From contig NZ_JAGJCF010000019.1 in the NCBI RefSeq assembly GCF_017815135.1, positions 1 through 64,000 on the forward strand: 64,000 nt of DNA, read 5' to 3'. Below are positions 29,155 to 37,784 of this stretch, one piece after another (position 1 is the first letter of the stretch; each line of letters begins with the position of its first letter). This DNA is from Jiella mangrovi (GTDB taxonomy: Bacteria > Pseudomonadota > Alphaproteobacteria > Rhizobiales > Rhizobiaceae). The position numbers and the translations under genes are program-made. The notes beneath the pieces were generated by a model that was not told where the DNA came from, ran no database searches, and saw only the letters and a list, made by a program, of their open reading frames with translations.

Positions 29155-30048
29155 TCACAGATCGACATATTTGCGCCAGTTGTGCTCTTCCCTGAAGCCG
29201 AGAACCTTGCGGATCTTGGCGTTGGACAGCGGCGCCTCGTATTCGCCGAGTTCGCGGGTCACGGGGATCTGCGGGCAGTGTTTGTTCAGGAATTCGGCCG
29301 TCGGCATCGTCGCGGTGATGGTGTCGTTGGTGGCGTTGAACACCTCGAAGCCGAGGCCGTCCCTGGCGATGGCGAGATCCACCATCTGGCCGAGATCGCG
29401 CGCGTCGATATAGCTCCAGGCATTGCGCTTGCGCGACATCGGATCGGCGACGAAGTCCTTGAACCGATCATATTCGTGCGGCTCGATGACATTGCCGATC
29501 CGGAAGGCATAGATGTCGGCGCCCGATCGCATGGCAAAGGCGCGGGCGGTCTTCTCGTTCGCCACCTTGGACAGGCCGTAGCTGTCCATCGGGTCGATGT
29601 CGTAGTCCTCCTCCAGCGGGAAGTGGTGGAAATCCTTGTCGCCCTCGGCGAAGCAGACGCCATAGGTCGTCTCCGACGAGGCGATGATGATCTTGCGGAT
29701 GCCGAGCTTCACCGCCGCCTCGATGACGTTGTAGGTGCCGATCGTGTTGATCCGGAAGGTCTCGTTGTCCGGCCTGATCAAAACCCGCGGGATCGCGGCG
29801 AAATGAACGACCGCGTCGATCGGAGCGGGGCCTTCGCCGGTGGCGAACTCGTCCGTGTTGAAATGGCAGGAGAGCGCGTTGAACATCTGGCCGCTGTCGG
29901 TGACGTCGGCGGTGAGGTTATCGACGCCCTCATGGTCGAGCGGCACGAGATCGACGTTGAGAACGCGGTGTCCCCTGTCGACGAGATAGGGGACGACGTG
30001 GCGCCCGGCCTTGCCGGTGCCGCCGGTGAAGACGATGCGTTTGCCCAT
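29155..30048 (-). CDS. NAD-dependent epimerase/dehydratase family protein (extended SDR)
   Basis: The product is 297 residues. The Rossmann motif is VFTGGTGKAGRHVVPYL at the N-terminus, the active-site Ser is in IIASSETTYG and the Tyr/Lys pair in DSYGLSKVANEK. WSYIDARDLGQMVDLAI is the usual C-terminal signature. These features make it an extended short-chain dehydrogenase acting on a sugar or sugar-like alcohol; the exact reaction is not evident. It ends 30 bp from the secretion gene, tail to tail, and is followed upstream by a fumarylpyruvate hydrolase-like gene on the same strand. Confidence 0.85.
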   Translation of the reverse strand: MGKRIVFTGGTGKAGRHVVPYLVDRGHRVLNVDLVPLDHEGVDNLTADVTDSGQMFNALSCHFNTDEFATGEGPAPIDAVVHFAAIPRVLIRPDNETFRINTIGTYNVIEAAVKLGIRKIIIASSETTYGVCFAEGDKDFHHFPLEEDYDIDPMDSYGLSKVANEKTARAFAMRSGADIYAFRIGNVIEPHEYDRFKDFVADPMSRKRNAWSYIDARDLGQMVDLAIARDGLGFEVFNATNDTITATMPTAEFLNKHCPQIPVTRELGEYEAPLSNAKIRKVLGFREEHNWRKYVDL

Positions 30049-30201
30049 TGGAAAGCCTTTCTGCTGTCGCTCGTCCCGGGCTCGGGCGGCCCGGCGACGG
30101 CGTTTGCAGCAAAGGTGTGGCGCGGGTGACGCGTGGCCACCCCCGCCGGTCTATCGGGGGCTTTCCGGACCCGGACCCGTTCCGCCCGTTCCGGCCATGC
30201 T

Positions 30202-30885
30202 TCAGGAGACCGTGACGGTCAGATCGCCGACGCCGTCGATATGGCCCTGGAGGCTGTCGCCCCTCTCCACCGGGCCAACGCCCGCCGGCGTCCCGGTCAT
30301 GATGACGTCGCCTGCGGAAAGCGTGAAGAGGCCGGAGAGATAGGAGATCGCCTCGGCGGTTTTCCAGATCATCTGGTTGAGATCGCCCTCCTGCCGGATC
30401 TCGCCATTGACCTTGAGCCAGATCGCGCCTTCGGCGGGGTGGCCGATCTTGGCGGCTGGAACCACCGCCGAGACCGGCGCGGACTTCTCGAAGGCTTTGC
30501 CGATCTCCCAGGGGCGGCCCATCTTCTTGGCGACGGACTGGAGATCGCGGCGGGTCATGTCGAGGCCGACGGCATAGCCGAAGACATGGTCGAGCGCGTT
30601 CTCAGCCGCGATGTCGGCCCCGCCGTTTCCCAGACACACGACCAGCTCGATCTCGTGATGAACGTCCGATGTCCGCCCCGGATAGGGGAAGGTGCTCTCC
30701 GTGGTCAGGTTGTCGGGGTTCTTCTGGAAGAAGAACGGCGGCTCCCGGTCCGGATCATGGCCCATCTCGATGGCATGGTCGGCATAGTTGCGCCCGACGC
30801 AATAGACCCGCCGCACCGGGAAGGTCGCGTCCGTGCCGCGCACCGCGAGGGCGGGAACGGGCGCTGGCGTGAAGACGTATGACAT
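30202..30885 (-). CDS. Fumarylacetoacetate hydrolase-family protein (fumarylpyruvate hydrolase-like)
   Basis: The product is 227 residues, the length of small FAH proteins such as NagK/FAHD1. It carries RRVYCVGRNYADHAIEMGHD, PPFFFQKNPDNL, the metal-binding HHEIELVVCLG pattern and VGLDMTRRDLQ, then GDVIMTGTPAGVGPVERGD. Such enzymes cleave C-C bonds in beta-diketo acids such as fumarylpyruvate or act as oxaloacetate decarboxylases. The window has no gentisate dioxygenase, so the substrate remains open. The gap to the epimerase-like gene is 153 bp and without clear features. Confidence 0.85.
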   Translation of the reverse strand: MSYVFTPAPVPALAVRGTDATFPVRRVYCVGRNYADHAIEMGHDPDREPPFFFQKNPDNLTTESTFPYPGRTSDVHHEIELVVCLGNGGADIAAENALDHVFGYAVGLDMTRRDLQSVAKKMGRPWEIGKAFEKSAPVSAVVPAAKIGHPAEGAIWLKVNGEIRQEGDLNQMIWKTAEAISYLSGLFTLSAGDVIMTGTPAGVGPVERGDSLQGHIDGVGDLTVTVS

Positions 30886-30999
30886 CGTGATCCTCGATCC
30901 TTTTTGCGCGGTCGGCGACGATGTCCTTTCGGCGCCTTGGCTGGCGAAGGCAAGGGCGTTTGTCGCTTCTTGCCCCCGGCCTGAGGCGAAAGGCGCCGC

Positions 31000-31749
31000 T
31001 TACGGCTCGCGATGCACCCGCAGCGGCCCCCAGCTCTGGCTGACGGGCATCAGCTCGAGCTGATTGATGTTCACATGCGGCGGCTGGCTCGCCACCCAGT
31101 GGATCGTCTCGGCGATGTCCTCCGGCTGCAGGGCGTTCGCGCCCTCGTAGAGCACGTCATAGGCCTGCTGGTTGCCGCCGGTGCGCACCATGGTGAATTC
31201 GCTCTCGCAAAGACCGGGCTCGATCGAGGTGACGCGCACGCCGGTTCCGTGGAGATCGGCGCGCAGGCCGCGGGTGAACTGCTGGACGAAGGCCTTCGTG
31301 CCGCCATAGACGTTGCCGCCCGGATAGGGCCAGTTGGAGGCGATCGAGGCGAGATTGACGATCGCGCCGCGCCGCTCGATCAGGCCGGGAAGGAGACGAT
31401 GGGTGAGCACCGTCAAGGCGGTGACGTTGGTGGCGATCATCGTCTTCCAGTCGGCGACGTCGCTTTCCTGCGCCGGCGCCGTGCCGAGGGCGAGGCCGGC
31501 ATTGTTGACGAGAAGGTCGATCTGCGAGAAGGGCGGCTGCAACCGGCCGAGGGCGTCCTCCATCGCCGCCTCGTCGGTGACGTCGAAGACCGCCGGGACG
31601 AAGGCGTCCCCGATTTCGCCGCGCAGGGCCTCGAGCCGCTCGGCCCGCCGCCCGGTGCCGACGACGCGCCAGCCGGATTTCGCAAAGCGCCTTGCGGTCG
31701 CCGCGCCGAAGCCGGAGGAGGCGCCGGTGATGAGGATCGTTGCAGTCAT
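31000..31749 (-). CDS. isfD: Sulfoacetaldehyde reductase-like SDR (IsfD-like)
   Basis: The product is 249 residues. It is a classical short-chain dehydrogenase with TGASSGFG (8-15), NNAG (82-85), Ser about 135, and the catalytic pair Y148/K152 in VYGGTKAF. The stretch IASNWPYPGGNVYGGTKAF and the C-terminus NQLELMPVSQSWGPLRVHR resemble IsfD, the NADPH enzyme reducing sulfoacetaldehyde to isethionate, as far as I remember that sequence; YdfG-like 3-hydroxy acid dehydrogenases are the other candidate. The start overlaps the stop of a TauE/SafE-type exporter by four bases, the arrangement of isfD and isfE. The taurine transporter and aminotransferase nearby support the assignment. Confidence 0.75.
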   Translation of the reverse strand: MTATILITGASSGFGAATARRFAKSGWRVVGTGRRAERLEALRGEIGDAFVPAVFDVTDEAAMEDALGRLQPPFSQIDLLVNNAGLALGTAPAQESDVADWKTMIATNVTALTVLTHRLLPGLIERRGAIVNLASIASNWPYPGGNVYGGTKAFVQQFTRGLRADLHGTGVRVTSIEPGLCESEFTMVRTGGNQQAYDVLYEGANALQPEDIAETIHWVASQPPHVNINQLELMPVSQSWGPLRVHREP

Positions 31750-32540
31750 GATGTCTCCGGGAGAATGAAGGAAGCAAGGGATGCGGCCTGCGATAGCGCG
31801 GCGGAGGCCGGCAAGGCCATGCTGGCGAGGCTGCTCAGCGCCAGAAGCATCAAAAGCCAGGCCACGGCACGCTTCCATGTCTCGGCGCTGATCCGGCCGT
31901 AGAGGCGCCTGCCGACGACGATCCCGGCTGCGACCGCCGGCAGCATCACAACGACGGCCGGAAGGCTCGAGGCGGGAAACAGGCCGAGCCCGGCGCGAAA
32001 GGCGATAGCGCCGATGTCCGTCACGGCGAAGACGACGGTCAGCAGGGCGCGGGACTGGCCGGGGCTGCGCCGGCTCGCCATCAGCCAGGCGACGATCAGC
32101 GTGCCGCCCACCGAAAAGGCGCCGATCATCGCGCCGGTGAGAAAGCCCGCTCCGGATGCCGCGCCACGGCTGTCGAGCCAGCGCCAGCTCACCTTGCGCA
32201 TGGCGGCGAGGGCCGAAACGAATACCGCGAGATTGAGGCCGACGAGGGCCGGGCCGTGGGGCAGGGCGCTGAGAAGAAAGACGCCGGCCACCGCGCCCCC
32301 GAGGGCCGAGGCCCCGAGCAGCAGCGCGTCGCCCCGCTCGAGCTCGGCAAGGATGCCGCCCTGAACGAGCATGACGGTCGCGGCGAGATCGAGGCAAAGG
32401 ACGATGCCGGTGGCAAAGTCCGGCGACCAGAACAGCGACAACAGGGGGGCGGCGACGAGCGAGAAGCCGAAACCCGTCGCGCCGCGCACCACCGCGGCGG
32501 CGACGATGATCGGCAACGCGTAGATGAGGTCGGCTGGCAA
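31746..32540 (-). CDS. isfE: TauE/SafE-family exporter (IsfE-like)
   Basis: The product is 264 residues with about eight hydrophobic segments. The N-terminus reads ALPIIVAAAVVRGATGFGFSL and the middle repeats the pattern in GAASGAGFLTGAMIGAFSVGG, the two-fold repeat of the TauE/SafE family, which exports sulfonates, sulfite or sulfoacetate. It overlaps the IsfD-like gene by four bases (ATGA), and faces away from the aminotransferase gene. In taurine-nitrogen pathways such an exporter removes isethionate. Export of sulfite is the alternative if a desulfonating enzyme exists elsewhere in the genome. The gene symbol is inferred from context. Confidence 0.75.
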   Translation of the reverse strand: MPADLIYALPIIVAAAVVRGATGFGFSLVAAPLLSLFWSPDFATGIVLCLDLAATVMLVQGGILAELERGDALLLGASALGGAVAGVFLLSALPHGPALVGLNLAVFVSALAAMRKVSWRWLDSRGAASGAGFLTGAMIGAFSVGGTLIVAWLMASRRSPGQSRALLTVVFAVTDIGAIAFRAGLGLFPASSLPAVVVMLPAVAAGIVVGRRLYGRISAETWKRAVAWLLMLLALSSLASMALPASAALSQAASLASFILPETS

Positions 32541-32595
32541 GGGGCGGCTCCGTCGAATCGGCGCATAGCATCACGCGCCGCAGCACCGTTGGACA

Positions 32596-32682
32596 GGTCC
32601 AGAGCCCGTCATCGATAGAGCCAGCGCTGGACCCATCGACATTTTTCCCTGGCTCTTTCGCTCGCCCCGGCGCCGGGTCCAG
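32596..32682. promoter_or_regulatory. Three CTGGACC boxes, candidate TauR sites
   Basis: The motif CTGGACC occurs at 32627-32633 on the plus strand and as its reverse complement GGTCCAG at 32596-32602 and 32676-32682. All lie in the 173-bp gap between the divergent exporter and aminotransferase genes. CTGGAC is the core reported for TauR sites in Rhodobacter, as far as I recall. No such box is found in the tauR-tauA gap. Confidence 0.4.
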
Positions 32683-32713
32683 CTTGGGCGAAACGAGAGC
32701 CGAGGGACCATTG

Positions 32714-34036
32714 ATGCAGCCCACACAGACGAATTTCGAAAATCACTGGATGCCCTTCACCAACAACCGGGCGTTCCGCGAGACGCCGCAGATGTTCGCG
32801 AGGGCCGAGGGCGTCCACTATTTCACCCCCGAGGGGAACGACGTTCTCGACGGGTCGTCGGGCCTGTTCTGCACCCCTGCCGGCCATGGCCGGCGCGAAA
32901 TCGCCGACGCGGTCCACGCGCAGCTGATGACGCTGGACTACACCCCGCATTTCCAAAGGGCCGCGCCCGTCTCCTTCGAGCTGGCGACGCGGCTTTCGCA
33001 GATCCTGCCCGAGGGTCTCGACCGGGTGTTCTTCGCCTCGTCCGGCTCCGAAGCCGTCGACAGCGCGATGAAGATCTGCCTCAGCTACCACCGGGCCAAA
33101 GGCGAGGGCCAGCGCAACCGCTTCGTCTCGCGCAACTGGGGCTATCACGGCGTCAATCTCGGCGGCACCTCGCTCGCCGGCATGGTCAACAACCGCCGCG
33201 AATTCGCCGGCGTCACCTGCGACGTCGTCCACATGCGCCACACCTGGCGCGAGGACCAGCGCTACACGCCGGGCCAGCCGGAGACCGGCGCCGATCTCGC
33301 CGACGATCTGGAAGAAATCTGCCGCAACTACGGGGCCGAGACGATCGCCGGCGTCTTCGTCGAGCCGATCGCCGGATCGATCGGCACCATCGTGCCGCCG
33401 AAGGGCTATCTGGAACGGCTGCGGGCGATCGCCGACAAATACGGGCTGCTGCTGATCTTCGACGAGGTCATCACCGGCTTCGGGCGCACCGGATCGGCCT
33501 TTGCCGCCGAAGAATTCGCAGTGACGCCGGATCTGATGACCATGGCCAAGGCGCTGACCAACGGGGCGGTGCCGATGAGCGCGGTCGCGACCTCCGCGGC
33601 CATTCAGGAGACGGTGTTTGCCGCCGCCGGCGACACCGACCGGCCGGAGCTCTTCCACGGCTACACCTATTCGGCCCATCCGGTCGCCTGCGCCGCCGCG
33701 CTCGCCGCCCTCGACATCTATCAGGGCGAAAAGCTCTTCGAGCGCTCGCGCGCCCTCTCGCCGGTCTTTCTCGATCTGATCTTCGGGCTGCGCAACCTCG
33801 CCCAGGTCACCGATCTTCGCGGTTACGGGATGATGGCCGGCATCCAGCTGAAACCGGCAGAAACGCCCGGCCTCAAAGGCTCACAGGTGCAGCGCGCGCT
33901 GTTCGACGCCGGCCTTCACGTCAAGGCGACCGGCGATGCGCTGATCGTCGCGCCGGCTTTCGTGTCGAGCCAGTCCGAGCTGGAGCAGATGGCCGACATC
34001 CTGCGCCGCGTTCTCGGCCGGACCGAGCTTCATTGA
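32714..34036 (+). CDS. Class III omega-aminotransferase, probably taurine (or beta-alanine):pyruvate
   Basis: The product is 440 residues; ATG 32714 is chosen for the GAGGG site before it. It follows the omega-amino acid:pyruvate aminotransferase family closely: HWMPFTNNRAF, YTPHFQRAAPVSFELA, FFASSGSEAVDSAMK, RNWGYHGVNLGGTSLAG, LLIFDEVITGFGR and the PLP lysine in MAKALTNGAVPM (about K279). Such enzymes move the amino group of beta-alanine or taurine to pyruvate. Next to tauR, tauABC and an IsfD-like reductase, taurine to sulfoacetaldehyde plus alanine is the likely reaction, so tpa would be a fitting name. It is convergent with tauR, overlapping by seven bases. Confidence 0.88.
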   Translation: MQPTQTNFENHWMPFTNNRAFRETPQMFARAEGVHYFTPEGNDVLDGSSGLFCTPAGHGRREIADAVHAQLMTLDYTPHFQRAAPVSFELATRLSQILPEGLDRVFFASSGSEAVDSAMKICLSYHRAKGEGQRNRFVSRNWGYHGVNLGGTSLAGMVNNRREFAGVTCDVVHMRHTWREDQRYTPGQPETGADLADDLEEICRNYGAETIAGVFVEPIAGSIGTIVPPKGYLERLRAIADKYGLLLIFDEVITGFGRTGSAFAAEEFAVTPDLMTMAKALTNGAVPMSAVATSAAIQETVFAAAGDTDRPELFHGYTYSAHPVACAAALAALDIYQGEKLFERSRALSPVFLDLIFGLRNLAQVTDLRGYGMMAGIQLKPAETPGLKGSQVQRALFDAGLHVKATGDALIVAPAFVSSQSELEQMADILRRVLGRTELH

Positions 34037-35589
34037 GCGTCGGGGCCGCCTCCCTGTCCGCCCGGAGCGGCTGCCGGGGACCGGCACCGGTCCCGTTCCG
34101 CAAGGCAGTGATCCAGCGCCTGGCGCAAGACGGCGATGCCGGCGGGGATCTGAGCGTTCTCGATCGGGCCGTAGCCAAGACGCAGGAAATTATGCTCGGC
34201 TCCCGGCTCGCGGAAGTGAATGTCGCCGACCTCGACGGCCGCCCCGCGGCTGGCCGCCTCGGCCTGGAATCTGGCCGCAGCGATCCCCTCCGGCAGGCGG
34301 ATCCACAGCGCCGATCCGCCGGTGGTCATCGTCACCGTGCAGTCCGGCAGCTGCCGCTCGATCTCGCTCAGCATCGTCGCCCAGCGCCTGGCGAGAAGGC
34401 CCTGCTGACGCCGGATGTGGGCATCGTAGTGCCCCTCGGACATGAACAGCGCCATGGCGCGCTGATCGAGCACGGAAGGGTGGCGGAACATCAGCCGGCG
34501 CAGGGCGCGCAGCTCGGTGATGACGTCGGGCGGAGCGACGATGAAGCCCAGTCGCAAACCCGGAAAGACGGGTTTCGACAGGCTGCCCGCATGCAGGACG
34601 CGGCCGTTCTGGTCATAGCCGCGCAGCGCGTGCTGGCGGGGGCCGACATAGTTCAGCTCGTGCTCGTAGTCGTCCTCGAGGATGAGGAAGTCGTGGCGCT
34701 CGGCCGCCTGCAGAAGCACCAGCCGCCGCTGCATCGTCATCGTGACGTTGGTCGGCGCCTGATGGCTCGGCGTCACATAGACGAGGCCGCAGCCCTCGAG
34801 CCGCGCATCGGGGCGCGCGCCGCTGGCATCGACGGGCAGATCGACGATCTCGGCGCCGTCGAGGGTGAAGATGTTGCGGGCGTCGACATAGCCGGGATTT
34901 TCAAAGCCGACCTTCACCCCGGGGCCGCAGAACAGGCGGGAGAGAAGATAGACGGCGTTCTGGGAGCCGATGGTGACGAGGATCTCGTCCTTGCCGGCGC
35001 GAAAGCCGCGGCGCGGAAGGATGCGCCGGATGATCTGTTCGATCAGGAGAGGGTCGTCGGCATCGACGAGATCGTTCATCAGCTGGCCGAGATGTTCGGC
35101 CCGTCCGGCCTGGCGGATGCAGTCGCGCCATCGGCTGATCGACACGGGATCGGCCGCCGCATGGCCGTAGATGAAGGGATAGGGGAAGCTCTGCCAGTTG
35201 TCGGGCTTGCGGATGTTGGGCTGCAGCGTCGGGCGAAGGCGCATGCGCCCCGTCCACAGGCCAGCGTCCGGCGCCTCGGCCCTTCCCGCCTCGCGCGACG
35301 CCGTGCGGGCAGCCTTTTCGTGCTGGCGCAGGAAGCGCTCGTCGATGAAGAAGCCGCGGCGGCCGACGGAGACGAGATAGCCGTCCTCGGCCATCTTCTC
35401 GTAGACGAGGGTCACGGTGTTGCGCGAGACCTGCAGCTGGCGGGCGAGAACGCGGGTCGCCGGCAGCGGTTCGTGCGAGGCGATCGCACCGCGCAGGATC
35501 GCAGCGACGATGCGCTCCTGGATCTGCCGCTGCAGCGGCTTCGACCCGTCGAGCGGCGCCGCAAGGCTGGTCTCCTCGATCTCTATCAT
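34030..35589 (-). CDS. tauR: MocR-type GntR/aminotransferase regulator, TauR-like
   Basis: The product is about 519 residues from ATG 35589. The N-terminal GntR winged helix (PLQRQIQERIVAAILRGAI, PATRVLARQLQVSRNTVTLVY) is joined to a fold-type I aminotransferase domain with VTIGSQNAVYLLSRLF, ILEDDYEHELNY and the PLP lysine in HAGSLSKPVFPGLRLGF. MocR regulators sense PLP and an amino compound. Its place between the aminotransferase and tauABC, diverging from the latter, is that of TauR, the activator of taurine genes in other alphaproteobacteria. The C-terminal Gly/Pro-rich tail is unremarkable. An alternative is PdxR, but no pyridoxal synthesis genes are near. Confidence 0.82.
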   Translation of the reverse strand: MIEIEETSLAAPLDGSKPLQRQIQERIVAAILRGAIASHEPLPATRVLARQLQVSRNTVTLVYEKMAEDGYLVSVGRRGFFIDERFLRQHEKAARTASREAGRAEAPDAGLWTGRMRLRPTLQPNIRKPDNWQSFPYPFIYGHAAADPVSISRWRDCIRQAGRAEHLGQLMNDLVDADDPLLIEQIIRRILPRRGFRAGKDEILVTIGSQNAVYLLSRLFCGPGVKVGFENPGYVDARNIFTLDGAEIVDLPVDASGARPDARLEGCGLVYVTPSHQAPTNVTMTMQRRLVLLQAAERHDFLILEDDYEHELNYVGPRQHALRGYDQNGRVLHAGSLSKPVFPGLRLGFIVAPPDVITELRALRRLMFRHPSVLDQRAMALFMSEGHYDAHIRRQQGLLARRWATMLSEIERQLPDCTVTMTTGGSALWIRLPEGIAAARFQAEAASRGAAVEVGDIHFREPGAEHNFLRLGYGPIENAQIPAGIAVLRQALDHCLAERDRCRSPAAAPGGQGGGPDAQ

Positions 35590-35932
35590 GGCTTCGACCC
35601 CGGACCGGATGACACATGCCGTCAGCCAGCACCTTAGCGACAAGCCGAGCGGATGTTCAATTCGCATACAGGCAAAGGAAGTGAGCACATCGATGCACTT
35701 CAAGGATGCATTCGGCGCGGATCGTGACCTGAAGGTTCATGGCCCGGCGAAAGAAGAGGCAGCCGCGACCGCCGTCTGATCGATCGGTCCGGCTTCATCG
35801 GGGAGGAATGACGGCATCAGTTTTTCTGGCGGCACGCGATTTGCTTGTTGCTCAGAGACTGGAACCGACGACCGCACAACAAGATCCGCCCGGCGGACAG
35901 CGCACCCATCCATTCCAGCATCGGAGATGACA
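35590..35932. other. Divergent promoter region between tauR and tauA
   Basis: The 343-bp gap separates tauR and tauA, which point away from each other. It is moderately AT-rich at about 35650-35700 and 35815-35880. No unambiguous promoter or repeated box was identified; CTGGAA near 35860 is only a partial match to the CTGGAC motif seen upstream of the aminotransferase gene. Confidence 0.4.
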
Positions 35933-36931
35933 ATGTTGAAGAAGCTTGCAGCCGTCCTTTCAGCCAGCCTAGCAATGGCCAGCCTGTCCGCAGGGGTGGC
36001 AGGGGCCCAGGAGACCGTCATCGTCGGGCATTTCGGCAATCCGACGCCCGATCAGGTTGCCGCCGCCGACAAGAAGTTCGAGGCCGCGACCGGCTGGACG
36101 ATCGACTGGCGCAAGTTCTCCGCCGGCACCGACGTGATCGCCGCCATGGCGTCGGGCGACGTCAATGTCGCCGAACTCGGCTCGTCGCCGCTGGCGATCG
36201 CCGCGACGCAGGGCGTCGACCTTCAGATGTTCATGGTCGCCGAAGTCATCGGCACGGCGGAATCGCTGATCGTGCGCAACGGCTCCGGCATCAAGACGCT
36301 GGCCGATCTGAAGGGCAAGCGTATCGGCGTGCCGATCGGCTCGACCTCGCATTTCTCGCTGATGGGCGCGCTGAAGCATGCCGGAATCGACGCCGGCGAC
36401 GTCACCATCATGAACATGTCGCCCGATCAGCTCGTCGCCGCCTGGCAGCAGGGCGCGATCGACGCCGGCTTCGTCTGGGAGCCGGCGCAGGGCAAGCTCC
36501 TGGAGGACGGCACGCGGCTGGTCGGCGCGGACCAGACGGCGGAATGGGGCTATCCGACCTTCGACGCCTGGGTGGTGAACAAGGATTTCGCCGAAAAGCA
36601 CAAGGACGCGATGATCGCCTTCACCAAGACGATGGCCGAGGCCAACGGCGCCTATCTCGCCGACCCGGCCAAATGGACGGCCGACAGCGAGCCGGTGAAG
36701 ATCATCGCCGAGCGCACGGGCGCGGCGCCCGATCAGGTGCCGGCGGTCCTGTCCGGCTACACCTTCCTGCCCCTAAAAGAGCAGATCGACAGCGGCTGGC
36801 TCGGGGAAAAGGGCGCGGCGGCGATCGCCTCGACGGCCGAGTTCCTCAAATCGGCCAACCGCATCGACACGGTGGCAAAGGACTATTCGCCCTTCGTCAC
36901 CGACGAATACGCCAAGGCCGCCGCGAAATAA
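35933..36931 (+). CDS. tauA: Taurine ABC transporter substrate-binding protein
   Basis: The product is about 332 residues; ATG 35933 is preferred over 35927 because CGGAG is then correctly spaced. A signal peptide (to SAGVAGAQE) sends it to the periplasm. TauA-type segments are VIVGHFGNPTPDQVAAADKKFE, KFSAGTDVIAAMASGDVNVAELGSS and GVPIGSTSHFSLMGALKHAGI pattern, and the family is the NMT1/SsuA-like group that binds taurine or alkylsulfonates. It is the first gene of tauABC. The hairpin at 36953 follows its stop and may raise the amount of this protein over the membrane parts. Confidence 0.9.
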   Translation: MLKKLAAVLSASLAMASLSAGVAGAQETVIVGHFGNPTPDQVAAADKKFEAATGWTIDWRKFSAGTDVIAAMASGDVNVAELGSSPLAIAATQGVDLQMFMVAEVIGTAESLIVRNGSGIKTLADLKGKRIGVPIGSTSHFSLMGALKHAGIDAGDVTIMNMSPDQLVAAWQQGAIDAGFVWEPAQGKLLEDGTRLVGADQTAEWGYPTFDAWVVNKDFAEKHKDAMIAFTKTMAEANGAYLADPAKWTADSEPVKIIAERTGAAPDQVPAVLSGYTFLPLKEQIDSGWLGEKGAAAIASTAEFLKSANRIDTVAKDYSPFVTDEYAKAAAK

Positions 36932-36952
36932 TCCACTCGACGCATCACTCTC

Positions 36953-36972
36953 CGGACCCGGCAAGGGGTCCG
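36953..36972 (+). other. Intercistronic hairpin between tauA and tauB
   Basis: CGGACCC (36953-36959) pairs with GGGTCCG (36966-36972) around a six-base loop, 21 bases after the tauA stop and before the tauB ribosome site. There is no T run, so it would stabilise the upstream message rather than terminate. Confidence 0.5.
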
Positions 36973-36995
36973 CAGACGATCGAAGGAGATTTGTC

Positions 36996-37784
36996 ATGGC
37001 ACTCCAGATCCGACAGGCATCGGTCGAGTTTCCCGCCGTCGACGGCCGGGCGCCGGTCGAGGCCCTGCGCAAGATCGAGCTGTCGATCGAGCCCGGCGAC
37101 TTCACGGTGGCGCTCGGCGCGTCGGGCTGCGGCAAGTCCACCCTTCTCAATCTCATCGCCGGCTTCCTGTCGCCGTCGTCGGGGGCGATCCTGCTCGATG
37201 GCGCGCCGGTGAACGGACCGGGGGCGGATCGCTCGGTGGTGTTCCAGAAACACGCTCTCCTTCCCTGGCTGAACGTGCGCGACAATGTCGCCTTCGGCCT
37301 CAAGCTCCAGGGATCCTCGAAGGCGGAGCGTTACGCGGTCGCCGAAAAGTTCATCGCGCTTCTCGGCCTGTCCGGCTTCGAGACCTCGCCGGTCTATTCC
37401 CTGTCCGGCGGCATGCAGCAGCGGGTCGGCATCGCCCGGGCGCTGACCTGCGATCCGAAGCTGCTTCTGATGGACGAGCCGCTCGGGGCGCTCGACGCCC
37501 TGACCCGGGAGCGGGCGCAGGAGCTGATCCTGAAGATCTGGAGCGAGACGGAAAAATCCGTCTTCTTCATCACCCACAGCGTCGAGGAGGCGCTGTTCAT
37601 GGGGACGAAGCTCGTCGTCATGTCGCCTCGTCCCGGCCGCATCGCCCACATGTTCGACCTGCCCTTCTCGCGGCGCTTCTGCGACGGGCAGTCGGCCCGG
37701 TCGATCAAGGCGTCCGGCGATTTCATCGCCCTGCGCGAGAAGGTTCTCGCGATCATCTTCGCCGACGAGGAGGAAGCCGCATGA
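36996..37784 (+). CDS. tauB: Taurine ABC transporter ATP-binding protein
   Basis: The product is 262 residues. Walker A is GASGCGKSTLLNLIAGF, the Q-loop VVFQKHALLPWLNVRDNVAFGL, the signature YSLSGGMQQRVGIARAL and Walker B LLMDEPLGALDALTR, all typical of the nitrate/sulfonate/taurine (NitT/TauT) ATPase group. It energises uptake through TauC. GAAGGAGA lies before ATG 36996, and the end overlaps tauC by four bases. Confidence 0.93.
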   Translation: MALQIRQASVEFPAVDGRAPVEALRKIELSIEPGDFTVALGASGCGKSTLLNLIAGFLSPSSGAILLDGAPVNGPGADRSVVFQKHALLPWLNVRDNVAFGLKLQGSSKAERYAVAEKFIALLGLSGFETSPVYSLSGGMQQRVGIARALTCDPKLLLMDEPLGALDALTRERAQELILKIWSETEKSVFFITHSVEEALFMGTKLVVMSPRPGRIAHMFDLPFSRRFCDGQSARSIKASGDFIALREKVLAIIFADEEEAA

